Assembly (NCBI GenBank): GCA_937902315.1
Contig: CALGUG010000010.1
Location: 31,390 to 95,389 of the forward strand
Reading direction: 5' to 3'
DNA from: an uncultured Chloroflexales bacterium
GTDB lineage: Bacteria; Chloroflexota; Chloroflexia; Chloroflexales; Chloroflexaceae
Length of the DNA: 64,000 nucleotides
Shown: positions 53,927 through 62,784 of the stretch, in pieces
Numbering within the stretch: position 1 is the stretch's first letter
Layout: every line of letters begins with the position of its first letter
Made by a program: the position numbers and the translations under genes
Notes under the pieces: model-generated
What the model saw: only the letters and a program-made list of their open reading frames with translations
Database searches by the model: none
Told to the model about the DNA's origin: nothing

Positions 53927-54286
53927 ATGCATCCGTTTCCAACAACCTGTCCGGTTTGCCAAGGAACCTTACACATCGAAAGCCTGCGCTGTGATGATTG
54001 TGAAACCTCGTTACATGGGCAATTCAGCTTAGGCTGGATCGGTCGCCTCAGTCGTGAACAGCTCGATTTTGTGGAACTGTTGGTCAAAAATCGCGGCAAT
54101 ATCAATAGCGTGGCGAGCGAGTTGCGAATCGCCTACAACACCGCTCGCAGCCGCCTCGACGAAATCGTAACCGCTATCGGCGGCAGCGTTGAAGATCCGG
54201 CGCGCGTCGATCGCCGCATCATCTTAGACCGCCTCGCCGCCAAAGAGATCAGCGTCGAGGAAGCAATGCAACTTCTGAAGGGATAG
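53927..54286 (+). CDS. DUF2089 family zinc-ribbon/HTH protein
   Basis: 119 residues. A zinc ribbon uses CPVC and CDDC in the first 25 residues; then FVELLVKNRGNINSVASELRIAYNTARSRLDEIVTAIG forms the helix-turn-helix typical of DUF2089. The C-terminus ILDRLAAKEISVEEAMQLLKG is a SHOCT-like motif. Likely the local transcription regulator of the cluster. GGAG precedes the ATG. Confidence 0.88.
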   Translation: MHPFPTTCPVCQGTLHIESLRCDDCETSLHGQFSLGWIGRLSREQLDFVELLVKNRGNINSVASELRIAYNTARSRLDEIVTAIGGSVEDPARVDRRIILDRLAAKEISVEEAMQLLKG

Positions 54287-54292
54287 AACGCT

Positions 54293-54658
54293 ATGACGGC
54301 TTCGACCGATGAGCGTAACCGTATTTTGCAACTATTAGAGCTAGGCCAGATTACGGCGGCTCAAGCGGCACAGTTGCTCGATGCCTTGACAAGCGAACGT
54401 GGCCCGACACGCTCGCGCGACCGAACCGTACGTATTCGAGTGACCGATATCGCTACGAACCGTTTGAAGATCAATGTGACAATACCGGTCAGCTTGATCC
54501 AAGTGGGCTTACGCCTTGGTGGTCGGCTCGCACCTCAGCTTAGCGGTAGCGCTCTTGAAGATTTGTTACGTGCGATCGAACAGGGTTCAGTAGGGCGCTT
54601 GCTCGATCTTCAAGATATGGAAGAGGGCGAACGCATCGAGATTCATATAGAAGGATGA
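54293..54658 (+). CDS. SHOCT-like domain protein
   Basis: 121 residues. The first 35 residues (RNRILQLLELGQITAAQAAQLLDAL) are a SHOCT/YvlB N-terminal-like helix pair. The rest, VRIRVTDIATNRLKINVTIPVSLIQVGLRLGGRLAP, recurs in companions of DUF4097 proteins. It lies 6 bases after the DUF2089 gene and 9 before the DUF4097 gene, so the three form one translational unit. Function unknown; possibly envelope stress. Confidence 0.8.
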   Translation: MTASTDERNRILQLLELGQITAAQAAQLLDALTSERGPTRSRDRTVRIRVTDIATNRLKINVTIPVSLIQVGLRLGGRLAPQLSGSALEDLLRAIEQGSVGRLLDLQDMEEGERIEIHIEG

Positions 54659-54667
54659 GGAACCACA

Positions 54668-56494
54668 ATGGCACAAAAGACCTTTGATGCCCAGGGTATT
54701 GAGCATATTACGCTTCAGCATATCAACGGCGATCTCGAAGTCTTTCCTAACAACAACAACCAGATTGTAGTGGAGGTAGACGACGATGTGGTAAATAGTG
54801 TACAAGAGGGCGGCCATCTCTTGATCCGTAACCTATCGGGCGATAGCAGCGTGAGTCTGCCGGCTTCGCTCGAACTGAATCTTTTGAACCTGCAGAACGC
54901 CGAGATCAATGGAATCGAGCGAATCGTGGTTTCGCACCTGCACGGCGATCTGCGCGTCAGCCAAGCGCGCCTGCTCCAAGCGGTCGGCGATATCCACGGC
55001 AACCTCGTCAGCGATGGCGTAGCCGAGCTCCAGATCGAACAGGTGCAAGGCGATGTATCGTCGCGCAACGTCGTCAACGCACAATACGTCTCCGTGGGCG
55101 GCGACCTTACTGTGAAGGATCTGTCGGGCGAGTTGAAATTGACCAGCCTCGGCGGTGACTTAATCTTGAGCGGCAACGGCGAAGCGAAGCTTGCCTTTAT
55201 AAGCATCGGCGGCGATTGTACGGTGCGCGGCCTGCAAGAGTTCAAGGGCCAGAGCGTCGGCGGCGACCTCGAGGTCCGCGATCTGCACGGCGATCTCACG
55301 CTTAGCTCGCTGGGCGGCGACCTGATCGGGCGCGAACTCGATGGCTCGTTTTCCTTGATCAATGTGGGCGGCGATGCTATTGTTAAAAACGCTGACGTCG
55401 CGCTTAACATCGAGAACGTGGGCGGCGATCTGATCATTAAAGATGAGCGCGTCAACTTGAAGGGCGCTCGGGTCGGAGGCGATTTCACCTTCCAAGGTGA
55501 GTTGCAGCTCGATGCTCCTGTTACTATGCACATCAGCGGAGATGTCGCCTTTGATGTGAGCGAAGGCAGCAATCTAACTCTGCGTGCCACTGTAGGTGGC
55601 GATGTGTCCGGGCCTTTCGGCGCCTCTTCTCAAGGTGGCCACAACAAGCTCGAAGTCACCTTCGGTGAAGGCGGCGAAGTGCTCGAACTCTATGCTGGCG
55701 GCGATCTGGCCTTGACGCGCGGCAGAGTCAGCAATGGAAAGCGCAACTTTGGCGGCGACTGGAACAAAGTGGGCACCGACTGGGCCGCGTTTGGGCGTGA
55801 GATGAGCGAGCTTGGGCGCGAACTCGGCAAACTGGGCCAGACGATCGGGCGCGAAGTGAGCGAGGCCCTGAGCGAGCTTGGTGTGCAAGCGAGCGCTGAG
55901 ATCGGCGAAGAGCTACGGCGCAAGATTCGCCAAGAGACCGAGAAGATGGAGGCCAAGCTGCGCAAGGCCGAAGAGAAGGCTCGTCGTTCGCAAGAGCACT
56001 CTCTCAAGGCCGAAGTGCACGCCGATCGTGCGGCTAACCGCATCAATGTGCGCATCAACGAGCGCGAATGGCGAATCGACCCCGAGCGCATCGAGCGGAT
56101 CAAGGAACAGGCGCGGCGGGCTGCTGAGGAAGGCCTGACGGGCGCGCTGCAATCGGTCGAGCGCGCATTGGGCCGCATTATGCCATCGGCCCCTGATGCT
56201 CCGACGCCGCCAACCCCGCCAACTCCTCCGACTCCGCCAACCCCGCCGCAGGCTCCGGCTCGGCCAGCTTCAACGAATGCGTCGGTGTCGTCTACAGCCT
56301 CAAACGAGGCTCAAGCTTCTGCTACAGTTGAGCCAGCGACTGGCGATACCATTCGGATCGAGACGCAATCGGCAGCACCAACCAGCTCTGCTTCGGAACG
56401 CCTGCACGATCAAGAGACGATCTTGCGTATGGTCGCCGAAGGCCGCATCACGCCCGAAGAGGGTGAGCTACTGATCGAGAGCCTCAATCAGTAA
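54668..56494 (+). CDS. DUF4097-like beta-solenoid protein with coiled coil and SHOCT-like C-terminus
   Basis: 608 residues. Residues 1-365 are a repetitive beta-structure with GGDL at about 20-residue intervals (VGGDLTVKDL, LGGDLIL, VGGDLEVRDL and so on), consistent with a solenoid. A charged amphipathic region (about 365-505) is predicted coiled coil. A PTPPTPPTPP linker follows, and the last 30 residues (ILRMVAEGRITPEEGELLIESL) repeat the SHOCT-like motif of the two upstream genes. No signal peptide or membrane helix is seen, so it is probably cytoplasmic. Its role is unknown. Confidence 0.82.
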   Translation: MAQKTFDAQGIEHITLQHINGDLEVFPNNNNQIVVEVDDDVVNSVQEGGHLLIRNLSGDSSVSLPASLELNLLNLQNAEINGIERIVVSHLHGDLRVSQARLLQAVGDIHGNLVSDGVAELQIEQVQGDVSSRNVVNAQYVSVGGDLTVKDLSGELKLTSLGGDLILSGNGEAKLAFISIGGDCTVRGLQEFKGQSVGGDLEVRDLHGDLTLSSLGGDLIGRELDGSFSLINVGGDAIVKNADVALNIENVGGDLIIKDERVNLKGARVGGDFTFQGELQLDAPVTMHISGDVAFDVSEGSNLTLRATVGGDVSGPFGASSQGGHNKLEVTFGEGGEVLELYAGGDLALTRGRVSNGKRNFGGDWNKVGTDWAAFGREMSELGRELGKLGQTIGREVSEALSELGVQASAEIGEELRRKIRQETEKMEAKLRKAEEKARRSQEHSLKAEVHADRAANRINVRINEREWRIDPERIERIKEQARRAAEEGLTGALQSVERALGRIMPSAPDAPTPPTPPTPPTPPTPPQAPARPASTNASVSSTASNEAQASATVEPATGDTIRIETQSAAPTSSASERLHDQETILRMVAEGRITPEEGELLIESLNQ

Positions 56495-56656
56495 GCTGCA
56501 TATCGTTCGCACACCCCACCAACGTTTGAAGTTTAGATCGCGGGGTTGCTCCCCCACAGCTCCGCGATCTTGCCTCATGGTTTCGTATTGATACCACATC
56601 TGCTTGCTGAGTTCAGCGCTCTGGCGGTTTGGTCCGTCCCCCAAAGAACATCTTCA
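56495..56656. other. Gap before repeat element 6
   Basis: No gene; includes the outer arm GTTCAGCGCTCTGGCGG at about 56611. Confidence 0.5.
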
Positions 56657-57179
56657 GCGCGTCCGCCTACGGCTACCAACATCCCGCCCGCCACAAAAGG
56701 TCGTATCGCTGTGTGTGGAAAGGCTGCCCTAACATGAAACGATACAAACGGATTCGTATGGCACCCCACAATACGACCCGATCGCTGGCTCACTTTAGCG
56801 CTACGCTGCAAGTATGCTCTTTATCCTTTCAGAGCGAGAGTTTGTTATACAGTTAGAATACCTGCTCTAGTAGCACAAATTGGCTATATAGAAAACCCTC
56901 AAGAATCGCTGAGATTGGAACTAGGCATTAGTCTGAATGGTGTGTATTATTTTCTCAGAGACGCGTGATAGACAACCGAATGAATAGAGTTCCTCCCTCA
57001 GCAGGATACGTTCTTCGTCTTTGTACGACGAATGAACGTTAGCTGACATTTTGCGTTGTAGCGCGATCTTTAGATATAAGCACACCCAGCTTGTCGAAGG
57101 CCATATCCAACCATCAAGGAATCCTCGTGTGTTCGCCTTCAAGTGTTCTAGTTTGTTCCTCGTTTATTGAATCTCTCTA

Positions 57180-57312
57180 GAAATTGTTTGCAGTGTAGCA
57201 ACACAATTTTGGCTGTGCTTAGCCAGTTGCGTCCAGTTTGTATTGCTCTTGAGAACTTGTTTGCCGTGCAGCAACCCAGTTTCCTGCTGCGCTTAGCCAG
57301 CTGCGCCTCTTT
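57180..57312. repeat. Imperfect direct repeat
   Basis: TTGTTTGCAGTGTAGCAACA and TTGTTTGCCGTGCAGCAACC begin about 74 bases apart, and each is followed by CTTAGCCAG(T/C)TGCG. Two copies only, just upstream of the 82-residue gene. Confidence 0.65.
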
Positions 57313-57347
57313 TCGTAATAGATTAATAGGTGTAAAGGATCAATACT

Positions 57348-57596
57348 ATGGATAATTTCGAGATTCGCTATCTCATTAACCGTGAACGTCATCAGGATTT
57401 TGTTGCGGAAAGCGCTCGGGAAGCGCTGTATTACGAGCTTATGCGTCAACAAGGTCCATTGAGCCGCCAAGTCGCACGCTATGCAGGTCGCATATCCTTT
57501 CGCTTAGGTTTGGCGCTTCTGCGCTATGGCAAGGCCGATATCGAAGCGCTGTTGCTTTCTTACCAACAATTGCCCGAGCTTTCGCGCAAACATTGA
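57348..57596 (+). CDS. Hypothetical small protein inside repeat element 6
   Basis: 82 residues. Mostly helical: FEIRYLINRERHQDFVAESAREALYYELMRQQG, then RISFRLGLALLRYGKADIEALLLSYQQLP. AAAGGA lies 9-10 bases before the ATG. The Arg-rich amphipathic middle could associate with membranes or protein partners; no family is recognised. It is the only gene between two inverted repeat cores. Confidence 0.6.
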   Translation: MDNFEIRYLINRERHQDFVAESAREALYYELMRQQGPLSRQVARYAGRISFRLGLALLRYGKADIEALLLSYQQLPELSRKH

Positions 57597-57883
57597 ACAG
57601 CTTGTTTGTTTACATACTATTGTGATGGCATCACCTGATACATCGATAAGCAAGCTTAAAGCGAGGAAGAGGCGACGTTTCGCTCGGCGAAGGACGATCG
57701 TGTGTTGTACAAGGTCTGCTGCTAAAGTTCTGTTTTGGGGAGGCCTTTCGGCACAGAAAGAAGGACTTCGGGCGGGCGGATAGGTTGTTTGTAGCCGAAG
57801 GCGGACGCGCTAGCTGCCTTGTTTGGGGTACAGACCTCGCCGCTAGCATGCTGAACGTATTAGGCGGATGGGCCATGGCAATA
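57597..57883. other. Gap with right arm of element 6
   Basis: No gene. Contains the minus-oriented core and outer flank of element 6. Confidence 0.6.
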
Positions 57884-57917
57884 AAAAAGAGACGCAAGCG
57901 CCATTGCGTCTCTTTTT
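57884..57917. terminator. Bidirectional terminator
   Basis: Stem AAAAAGAGACGCAA / TTGCGTCTCTTTTT with 6-base loop; A-run and T-run on opposite sides. It ends the protease/small-membrane-protein transcript. Confidence 0.92.
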
Positions 57918-57949
57918 ATTCGGGTTGCTGAAGGTTCAGTCTAGCCAGT

Positions 57950-58069
57950 TTATTCCTCTGGCTCGCCGAGGATTTTGTTGGTAAGGTAGGTCGCCAGCCA
58001 GGCGGCCAGTGAGGTTAAGATTAGACTGATGATGCCATAGACCAGCCGACGCCGTAAATCCTCTTCCAT
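57950..58069 (-). CDS. Small single-span membrane protein
   Basis: 39 residues, below the usual ORF-calling limit. TTAGGAGG precedes the ATG at 58069 with 6-base spacing. An acidic/basic start (MEEDLRRRLVYG) leads into one hydrophobic helix (IISLILTSLAAWLATYL), then TNKILGEPEE. It starts 40 bases after the YugP-type protease gene and shares its terminator. Likely a partner or regulator of the protease; no homologue is known to me. Confidence 0.65.
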   Translation of the reverse strand: MEEDLRRRLVYGIISLILTSLAAWLATYLTNKILGEPEE

Positions 58070-58109
58070 ATTTCGCCTCCTAAAAACTGTTGTGTATCAC
58101 AACAGCTGC

Positions 58110-58808
58110 TTAGTCATCACTGCGATTCGCGCCTATTAAGACAAAGATAAAGTAGAGTAGTTGCGAGACGGCTTGAGCGGCGGCGGCGACATAGGTCAGC
58201 GCTGCGGCGTTGAGTACCGAACCAACTTGGCCAAGCTCTTGTTGGGTGACGAGGCCGTTGCGAACAAGCATTTCACGGGCGCGGGCGCTGGCGTTGAACT
58301 CGACTGGCAGGGTCACCAAGGTGAAGGCCACTGCTGCGGAGAAGAGGATTACGCCGGCCCATGCGATCTGCAGGCCCATAGGACCGCGAGAAAAGGCGGC
58401 CAACATCAGACCAATAAAGAAGAGGATGCTTCCCAGCTGGGAGCCAATATTGGCGATACCCACGATGCCTGCGCGCGCGCGTAGCCAAACATAGTCTTGC
58501 TTATCCTGGGCAGCGTGCCCTAACTCGTGAGCGACGATCGCCATTGCAGCAACCGAGGGAGCTTGGGAACCCTGCGACAGGCGCATTACCTTTCCGCGCG
58601 GATCGTAGTGGTCGGTCAATTCGCCAGGGATGCTCTCTACCTGAACATATTCTAGGCCCTCATTGCGCATCAAGATGCGAGCGACATCGAAGCCGTTCAA
58701 GCGTTGAGCATTAGGCACTTGCGAATACTGCCTGAAGGCGGATTGAACGCGCCACTGAGCGTAGAGTGCAAGCAGCATGGGCGGTACTGCAAACAAAAGG
58801 TACAACAT
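58110..58808 (-). CDS. Membrane zinc metallopeptidase (YugP/Zn_peptidase_2 family)
   Basis: 232 residues. An N-terminal helix, then the zinc site AIVAHELGHAAQDKQDY (HExxH near 113), and two or three further helices (SQLGSILFFIGLMLAAF, GVILFSAAVAFTLVTLPVEFNASARAREML). LTDHYDPRGKVMRLS before the active site is diagnostic for the family. Natural substrates are unknown. GAGGAG precedes the ATG. Confidence 0.93.
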   Translation of the reverse strand: MLYLLFAVPPMLLALYAQWRVQSAFRQYSQVPNAQRLNGFDVARILMRNEGLEYVQVESIPGELTDHYDPRGKVMRLSQGSQAPSVAAMAIVAHELGHAAQDKQDYVWLRARAGIVGIANIGSQLGSILFFIGLMLAAFSRGPMGLQIAWAGVILFSAAVAFTLVTLPVEFNASARAREMLVRNGLVTQQELGQVGSVLNAAALTYVAAAAQAVSQLLYFIFVLIGANRSDD

Positions 58809-59001
58809 CGTTTTGTGCTCCTCGTAAGGGTACTAGCTCTATTCAAACTATCACGGTAGGGGTGATAGGATTGACACATTCAGACATTCTAAAGTGGTTA
58901 ACTCTATTATAGCATGGTACCCGACTATGACGCATTAGAGCAGTGTTAACGCTGTTGAGCTTGTGCTTTTGAACGCTGAGCTCGTCTCGTTTTTATGCGA
59001 T

Positions 59002-59241
59002 TTAGGCAGCGTTATCGCTAGCGATTCGCTGCTTTACTTTAACCACAGTATCGTTAGCCACGTTTTGGGCCCGCAACACAACATCTTCGGCGCGATCTTT
59101 CAACTCTAAGCCGCGTTCGCGCACCATCGTACGGGTCTCTTCGCCGCTACGAGGCGTGAGCAGCCCGGCAACCGTGCCGCCTACAAATGCTCCAAGCAAC
59201 AATCCCATAAAGAAGGTAGTGTTGCCCTGTTCATTACTCAT
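59002..59241 (-). CDS. YtxH-like small membrane protein
   Basis: 79 residues from ATG 59241 with GAGGAG upstream; longer in-frame starts lack a ribosome site. A Gly/Ala-rich membrane helix (FFMGLLLGAFVGGTVAGLL) is followed by TPRSGEETRTMVRERG and an amphipathic helix, which is the YtxH pattern. The family is linked to general stress in Firmicutes. Monocistronic. Confidence 0.85.
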   Translation of the reverse strand: MSNEQGNTTFFMGLLLGAFVGGTVAGLLTPRSGEETRTMVRERGLELKDRAEDVVLRAQNVANDTVVKVKQRIASDNAA

Positions 59242-59499
59242 ATCATTCTCCTCGTTGTTACAAGGTACTAGATCTGATGTTAGAAGATCAAAGTTAAGCG
59301 TAAAGCTGTGCGAGTATAGCACACCGAAGTAGCCGCTGCAACCTGATTTCGGGCAGATTCGCCCCGGTTTGGGAGGAGCAGCTTTGACGTTGCCCCTCTC
59401 CCATGCCATAATGCGCCTTTAGTAATCGCAGACAAGCGAACGATCGATTCGCGGCCCAGCAAGCGGATTGTAGATCAAGACTGCTCAGGTGGTACTGTT

Positions 59500-60066
59500 A
59501 TGCCAATGATCAAACTTCCATTAACGATAGAACACGCTCTGTTAGGATTCGTGCGCCAACAACCTATGTATGGCTACGAGATCTATCAGCAGTTGCTTGC
59601 AAGCCGCGAACTTGGTTTGGTCTGGAATATCAAACAGAGCATGCTGTATGCGCTGTTAACCCGCCTCGAGCAAGAGGGTTATCTCTCGAGTACGCTCGAA
59701 GCTCAAGATAAGCGCCCGGCCCGCAAGATGCTCCATATCACCGAACAAGGCATACAGGCCTTTAACCACTGGGTCAGCAGTCCGGTCACACATGGCCGCG
59801 ATTTTCGCATGGAGTTTTTAGCCAAGCTCTATTTCGCCACCCAAGCTGGCTCAGCGCATGCCCAAGGCTTGATCGAGCAGCAGCAAGCCGCCAGCAATGC
59901 CCGTCTGCGCGAACTGAATCGCCAAGCCAGCGAATTGAGCGATCACCATTCCTACGATTGGCTGGTGCTGCGTTTTCGCATCACGCAGCTCGAGGCGATC
60001 TTGCAGTGGCTCGAAGAGTGTCGAGTGTGGTTGCAGGGAAGCGATCTCGATCTTCAAAAAGTTTAA
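59500..60066 (+). CDS. PadR-family transcriptional regulator
   Basis: 188 residues. The winged-helix part (about 8-90) reads LTIEHALLGFVRQQPMYGYEIYQQL, NIKQSMLYALLTRLEQEGYL and DKRPARKMLHITEQGIQAF, typical of PadR. The C-terminal Vir-type helical dimerisation domain covers about 95-185. It usually represses transporter or detoxification genes. No target is obvious next door. The gene stands alone. Confidence 0.92.
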   Translation: MPMIKLPLTIEHALLGFVRQQPMYGYEIYQQLLASRELGLVWNIKQSMLYALLTRLEQEGYLSSTLEAQDKRPARKMLHITEQGIQAFNHWVSSPVTHGRDFRMEFLAKLYFATQAGSAHAQGLIEQQQAASNARLRELNRQASELSDHHSYDWLVLRFRITQLEAILQWLEECRVWLQGSDLDLQKV

Positions 60067-60326
60067 GCTTTGATGAGAATCTGCTGAGAAATGCCTCTGG
60101 TATTTCGAGCGCATCAGGGAGCTGTTCAAAAGTTCACAAGTTTTTTCGACAGTTTGTCGTATATGTTTGCATTTGTCAAATTTATTATAAATATAGTTTG
60201 CAATCATAACAAACCTATGGTACACCATGCAACGTTGTTTCGCCCATATGAAGGGTCTTGATTCGCCTAACTAACCCCGACTGTTAGTTAGGTCATTACT
60301 AGTGTTTACATAGGTTGACCAACAAT

Positions 60327-61478
60327 ATGAAACGCTTTCCACTTACCAAGTATCTGTTGGTAGGTATGTTAAGCACAGTATTGGCCACGACGCCAATCGA
60401 CTGGTTTGGGTTTGCCAGCGTACCTGTCGCCCATGCAGGCGACCCCGTAGATACGAACGACGAGCAAACAACCGAAGAGAGTGCGCGTACCTCCCTGCTT
60501 GAAGTGTTAGATCTTATTCAGCGCTTAGCAGCTGACTTTGAAGCCCATAGCCCAGATCGCGCTTGTGATCAAGAACAGAACGTCAGCGCCGACTGCGACG
60601 TGGCTGAGGACACAACCTCTCAGCTCGAAGCGAACGATCCCCTATATCAAGAACAAGAATCCAGCGTCGAATGGCTCGATATTATGCCCAGCGTAGAGCT
60701 GTGGGCCTTGGGTCTGATCGGCCCCGAAGAGTCGCTTGACGAAGTGAGCATTGAAGAGCCGCTCATCGAGTGGATCGCGGGCAGCGGCCCACGCATGCGG
60801 GGTAGCCTGCTGGCCCAGACCGAGCGGATCGACCTCTATGCCGGTGCCGGGACCTTCAACCATCAGCAACTCGCCGATCTGGCTAGCGAGTTTGAACGGC
60901 TGTTACGCCAAGACGAGCAGCGTTTTGGCACTCAGCTTGGCCGACGTGTCTCGCTCGGCTTCTATAGCCACGCCGCATCGCCCAGCAAAGGTGTGCGCGG
61001 CTTAGCCTACACCGATGTCGGCACGGCTTACGTCTATTACAGCGGCTCAGAAAGCCTTTCTGGCGCGCTGATGGTCGCCGCCCACGAGCTTGCCCATCAT
61101 CTTGAGGTAGCTCGCTACGGCACTAACGTCCAGCGCCGTGCCGATACCATTCTGCACGAAGGTTTGGCGACTTGGATCACAGGCGAGACTTGGTATGCCC
61201 GTTACGGCGTTTCGTCGTGGCGCGAACGCGCGCGCCAGCTCAACAACGCGGGTGTGACGCTCGCCCTGACCGATGCCGAGCGCTACGGTGCCAACCCAGC
61301 CTACGAGCTGTGGGCCTCCTTCTGCGACTACCTGATTCAAACCTACGGCTGGGAAGCCTTCGATATCGCCTACAGCAGCGGGCGCGGTCGCAGCCCGGGC
61401 AGCGCCAACTACCAAGCCGTCTATGGTAAATCGTTGAGCGAGTTGAGCGCCGAGTGGCGCGCTTGGGTTAACAGCTAA
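60327..61478 (+). CDS. Secreted gluzincin-like metallopeptidase (peptidase MA-like)
   Basis: 383 residues from ATG 60327; a TTG 4 codons upstream is possible. A signal peptide (KYLLVGMLSTVLATTPIDWFGFASVPVAHA) is followed by an acidic low-complexity region (about 30-130). The catalytic domain has VAAHELAHHLEVARYG (HExxH near 252) and, after a spacer, HEGLATWITGETWYARYG with the third zinc ligand Glu. YELWASFCDYLIQTYG near 330 matches the peptidase MA-like pattern. It probably degrades extracellular or wall proteins. Confidence 0.85.
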   Translation: MKRFPLTKYLLVGMLSTVLATTPIDWFGFASVPVAHAGDPVDTNDEQTTEESARTSLLEVLDLIQRLAADFEAHSPDRACDQEQNVSADCDVAEDTTSQLEANDPLYQEQESSVEWLDIMPSVELWALGLIGPEESLDEVSIEEPLIEWIAGSGPRMRGSLLAQTERIDLYAGAGTFNHQQLADLASEFERLLRQDEQRFGTQLGRRVSLGFYSHAASPSKGVRGLAYTDVGTAYVYYSGSESLSGALMVAAHELAHHLEVARYGTNVQRRADTILHEGLATWITGETWYARYGVSSWRERARQLNNAGVTLALTDAERYGANPAYELWASFCDYLIQTYGWEAFDIAYSSGRGRSPGSANYQAVYGKSLSELSAEWRAWVNS

Positions 61479-61603
61479 GCTCAGTTCGCTTGCAGTGGTT
61501 GAGAATTGAAGCGCAGCTTTCGATTCTCAACCATAATGCGGATGCAAACTCCATCGCCTTGTGGCATAGTGCGAGAACGTTCTGTGTTAGCAAGGAGGTG
61601 GAT

Positions 61604-62770
61604 ATGCCAACCGGCCAATGGCATCTTGCAGAAGCGCTCGACGCGCCCGATTGGGCTGTACTCGAGCGTCGTTATCCTTGGCTCAGCAGCTTGGCAGATA
61701 CGCCTCAAGATCCTCAGCACCACGCCGAGGGCGATGTTCTGACTCACACCCGCATGGTGCTGGAAGCGCTGCTTGCCCTGCCCGCGTGGCAGACGCTGAG
61801 CCCCAGCGAGCGCTCTGTGCTCTTCTTGGCGGCTCTGATGCACGACATCGCCAAGCCGATCTGCACCGAAATCGATGAACAGGGCCGGATCGTCTCGCCC
61901 AAACACGCCCTCAAAGGCGAGCACATGAGCCGCACCCTGCTGTGGCGCGATACGGGCGACTATGGCGACATCCCCTTCCTTCAGCGCGAGCAGGTTTGCA
62001 AGCTGGTGCGCCACCATGGCTTGCCGCTCTGGTTTTATGAAAAAGGTGACCCCGACCGCGCTCTGGTTGCGGCCAGCCAAGTCGTGCGGCTCGATCTGCT
62101 GGCGCTCTTGGCCGAGGCCGATGTGCGCGGGCGAATCAGCCCGGACCGCGAGCGCTTGCTCGAACGGATCGACTACTTTCGCAGCTACGCCCAAGAGCTC
62201 GACTGCTACACCAAGCCGCGCCCTTTTGTGAGCGAGCACGCCCGTTTCCGCTACTTCCACAAGTACGACGCCGATCTAAACTATCAGGCCTACGACGACA
62301 CGCGCTGCCGTGTAGTGATGCTTTCGGGCCTGCCTGCCAGCGGCAAAGACACCTGGATCGCTCAACACGCCGAAGAGCTACCCGTGATCTCGCTCGACGC
62401 CATTCGCAGCGAGCTGAAGATCGAGCCGGGCGAGACGACCGGTACGGTGGTGCGCGAAGGCCGCGAACGGGCGCGCCTTTACCTCCAAAAAGGCCAGTCC
62501 TTCATCTGGAATGCGACCAATATCAGCCTGCAGAATCGCCGCTCATTGATCAACTTTTTGAGCGACTATCGCGCTCGGGTCGAGATCGTGGTGCTGGCGG
62601 AGCCCTACGCGAGCGTGCTCGAACGCAATCGCGCCCGCCACGACCCCGTGCCCGAGAAGATCATTCGCTATATGCTCGAACACTACGAATTACCGGATTG
62701 CACCGAGGCCCATCGGGTCGACTACATCAGCGAGGGGCGCGTCTACGACTCCTTGGTGCAGGCTATTTGA
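61604..62770 (+). CDS. HD-Pnk: 2',3'-phosphatase (HD) fused to polynucleotide 5'-kinase
   Basis: 388 residues from ATG 61604, behind a perfect AAGGAGG; an upstream frame adds 38 residues without a ribosome site. The N-terminal HD domain (about 35-215) has HAEGDVLTHTRMVLEAL, LMHDIAKP and VRHHGLPLWF. The C-terminal kinase (about 235-388) has GLPASGKDTW (P-loop near 242), ISLDAIRSEL and NATNISLQNRRSLINF. The same architecture in Runella HD-Pnk heals RNA ends by removing 2',3'-phosphate and phosphorylating 5'-OH. The next gene is an RNA ligase 14 bases away. Confidence 0.9.
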   Translation: MPTGQWHLAEALDAPDWAVLERRYPWLSSLADTPQDPQHHAEGDVLTHTRMVLEALLALPAWQTLSPSERSVLFLAALMHDIAKPICTEIDEQGRIVSPKHALKGEHMSRTLLWRDTGDYGDIPFLQREQVCKLVRHHGLPLWFYEKGDPDRALVAASQVVRLDLLALLAEADVRGRISPDRERLLERIDYFRSYAQELDCYTKPRPFVSEHARFRYFHKYDADLNYQAYDDTRCRVVMLSGLPASGKDTWIAQHAEELPVISLDAIRSELKIEPGETTGTVVREGRERARLYLQKGQSFIWNATNISLQNRRSLINFLSDYRARVEIVVLAEPYASVLERNRARHDPVPEKIIRYMLEHYELPDCTEAHRVDYISEGRVYDSLVQAI

Positions 62771-62784
62771 AGCGCGAGGCCAAC

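Larger units (their letters stand above)
56657..57810. repeat. Inverted-repeat element 6, carrying an 82-residue hypothetical gene
   Basis: Cores at 56657-56676 (plus) and 57791-57810 (minus) face each other, 1154 bp core to core. Outer flanks match as inverted copies: GTTCAGCGCTCTGGCGG on the left and, inverted, GTTCAGCATGCTAGCGG on the right (near 57842). The interior has one intact gene (57348-57596) and an imperfect direct repeat at 57180-57312. Confidence 0.7.

Noticed and set aside
54715..55590. 291-codon frame antisense to the DUF4097 gene
   Set aside because: Its Ser/Pro-rich repeats are simply the reverse of the GGDL-encoding repeats.
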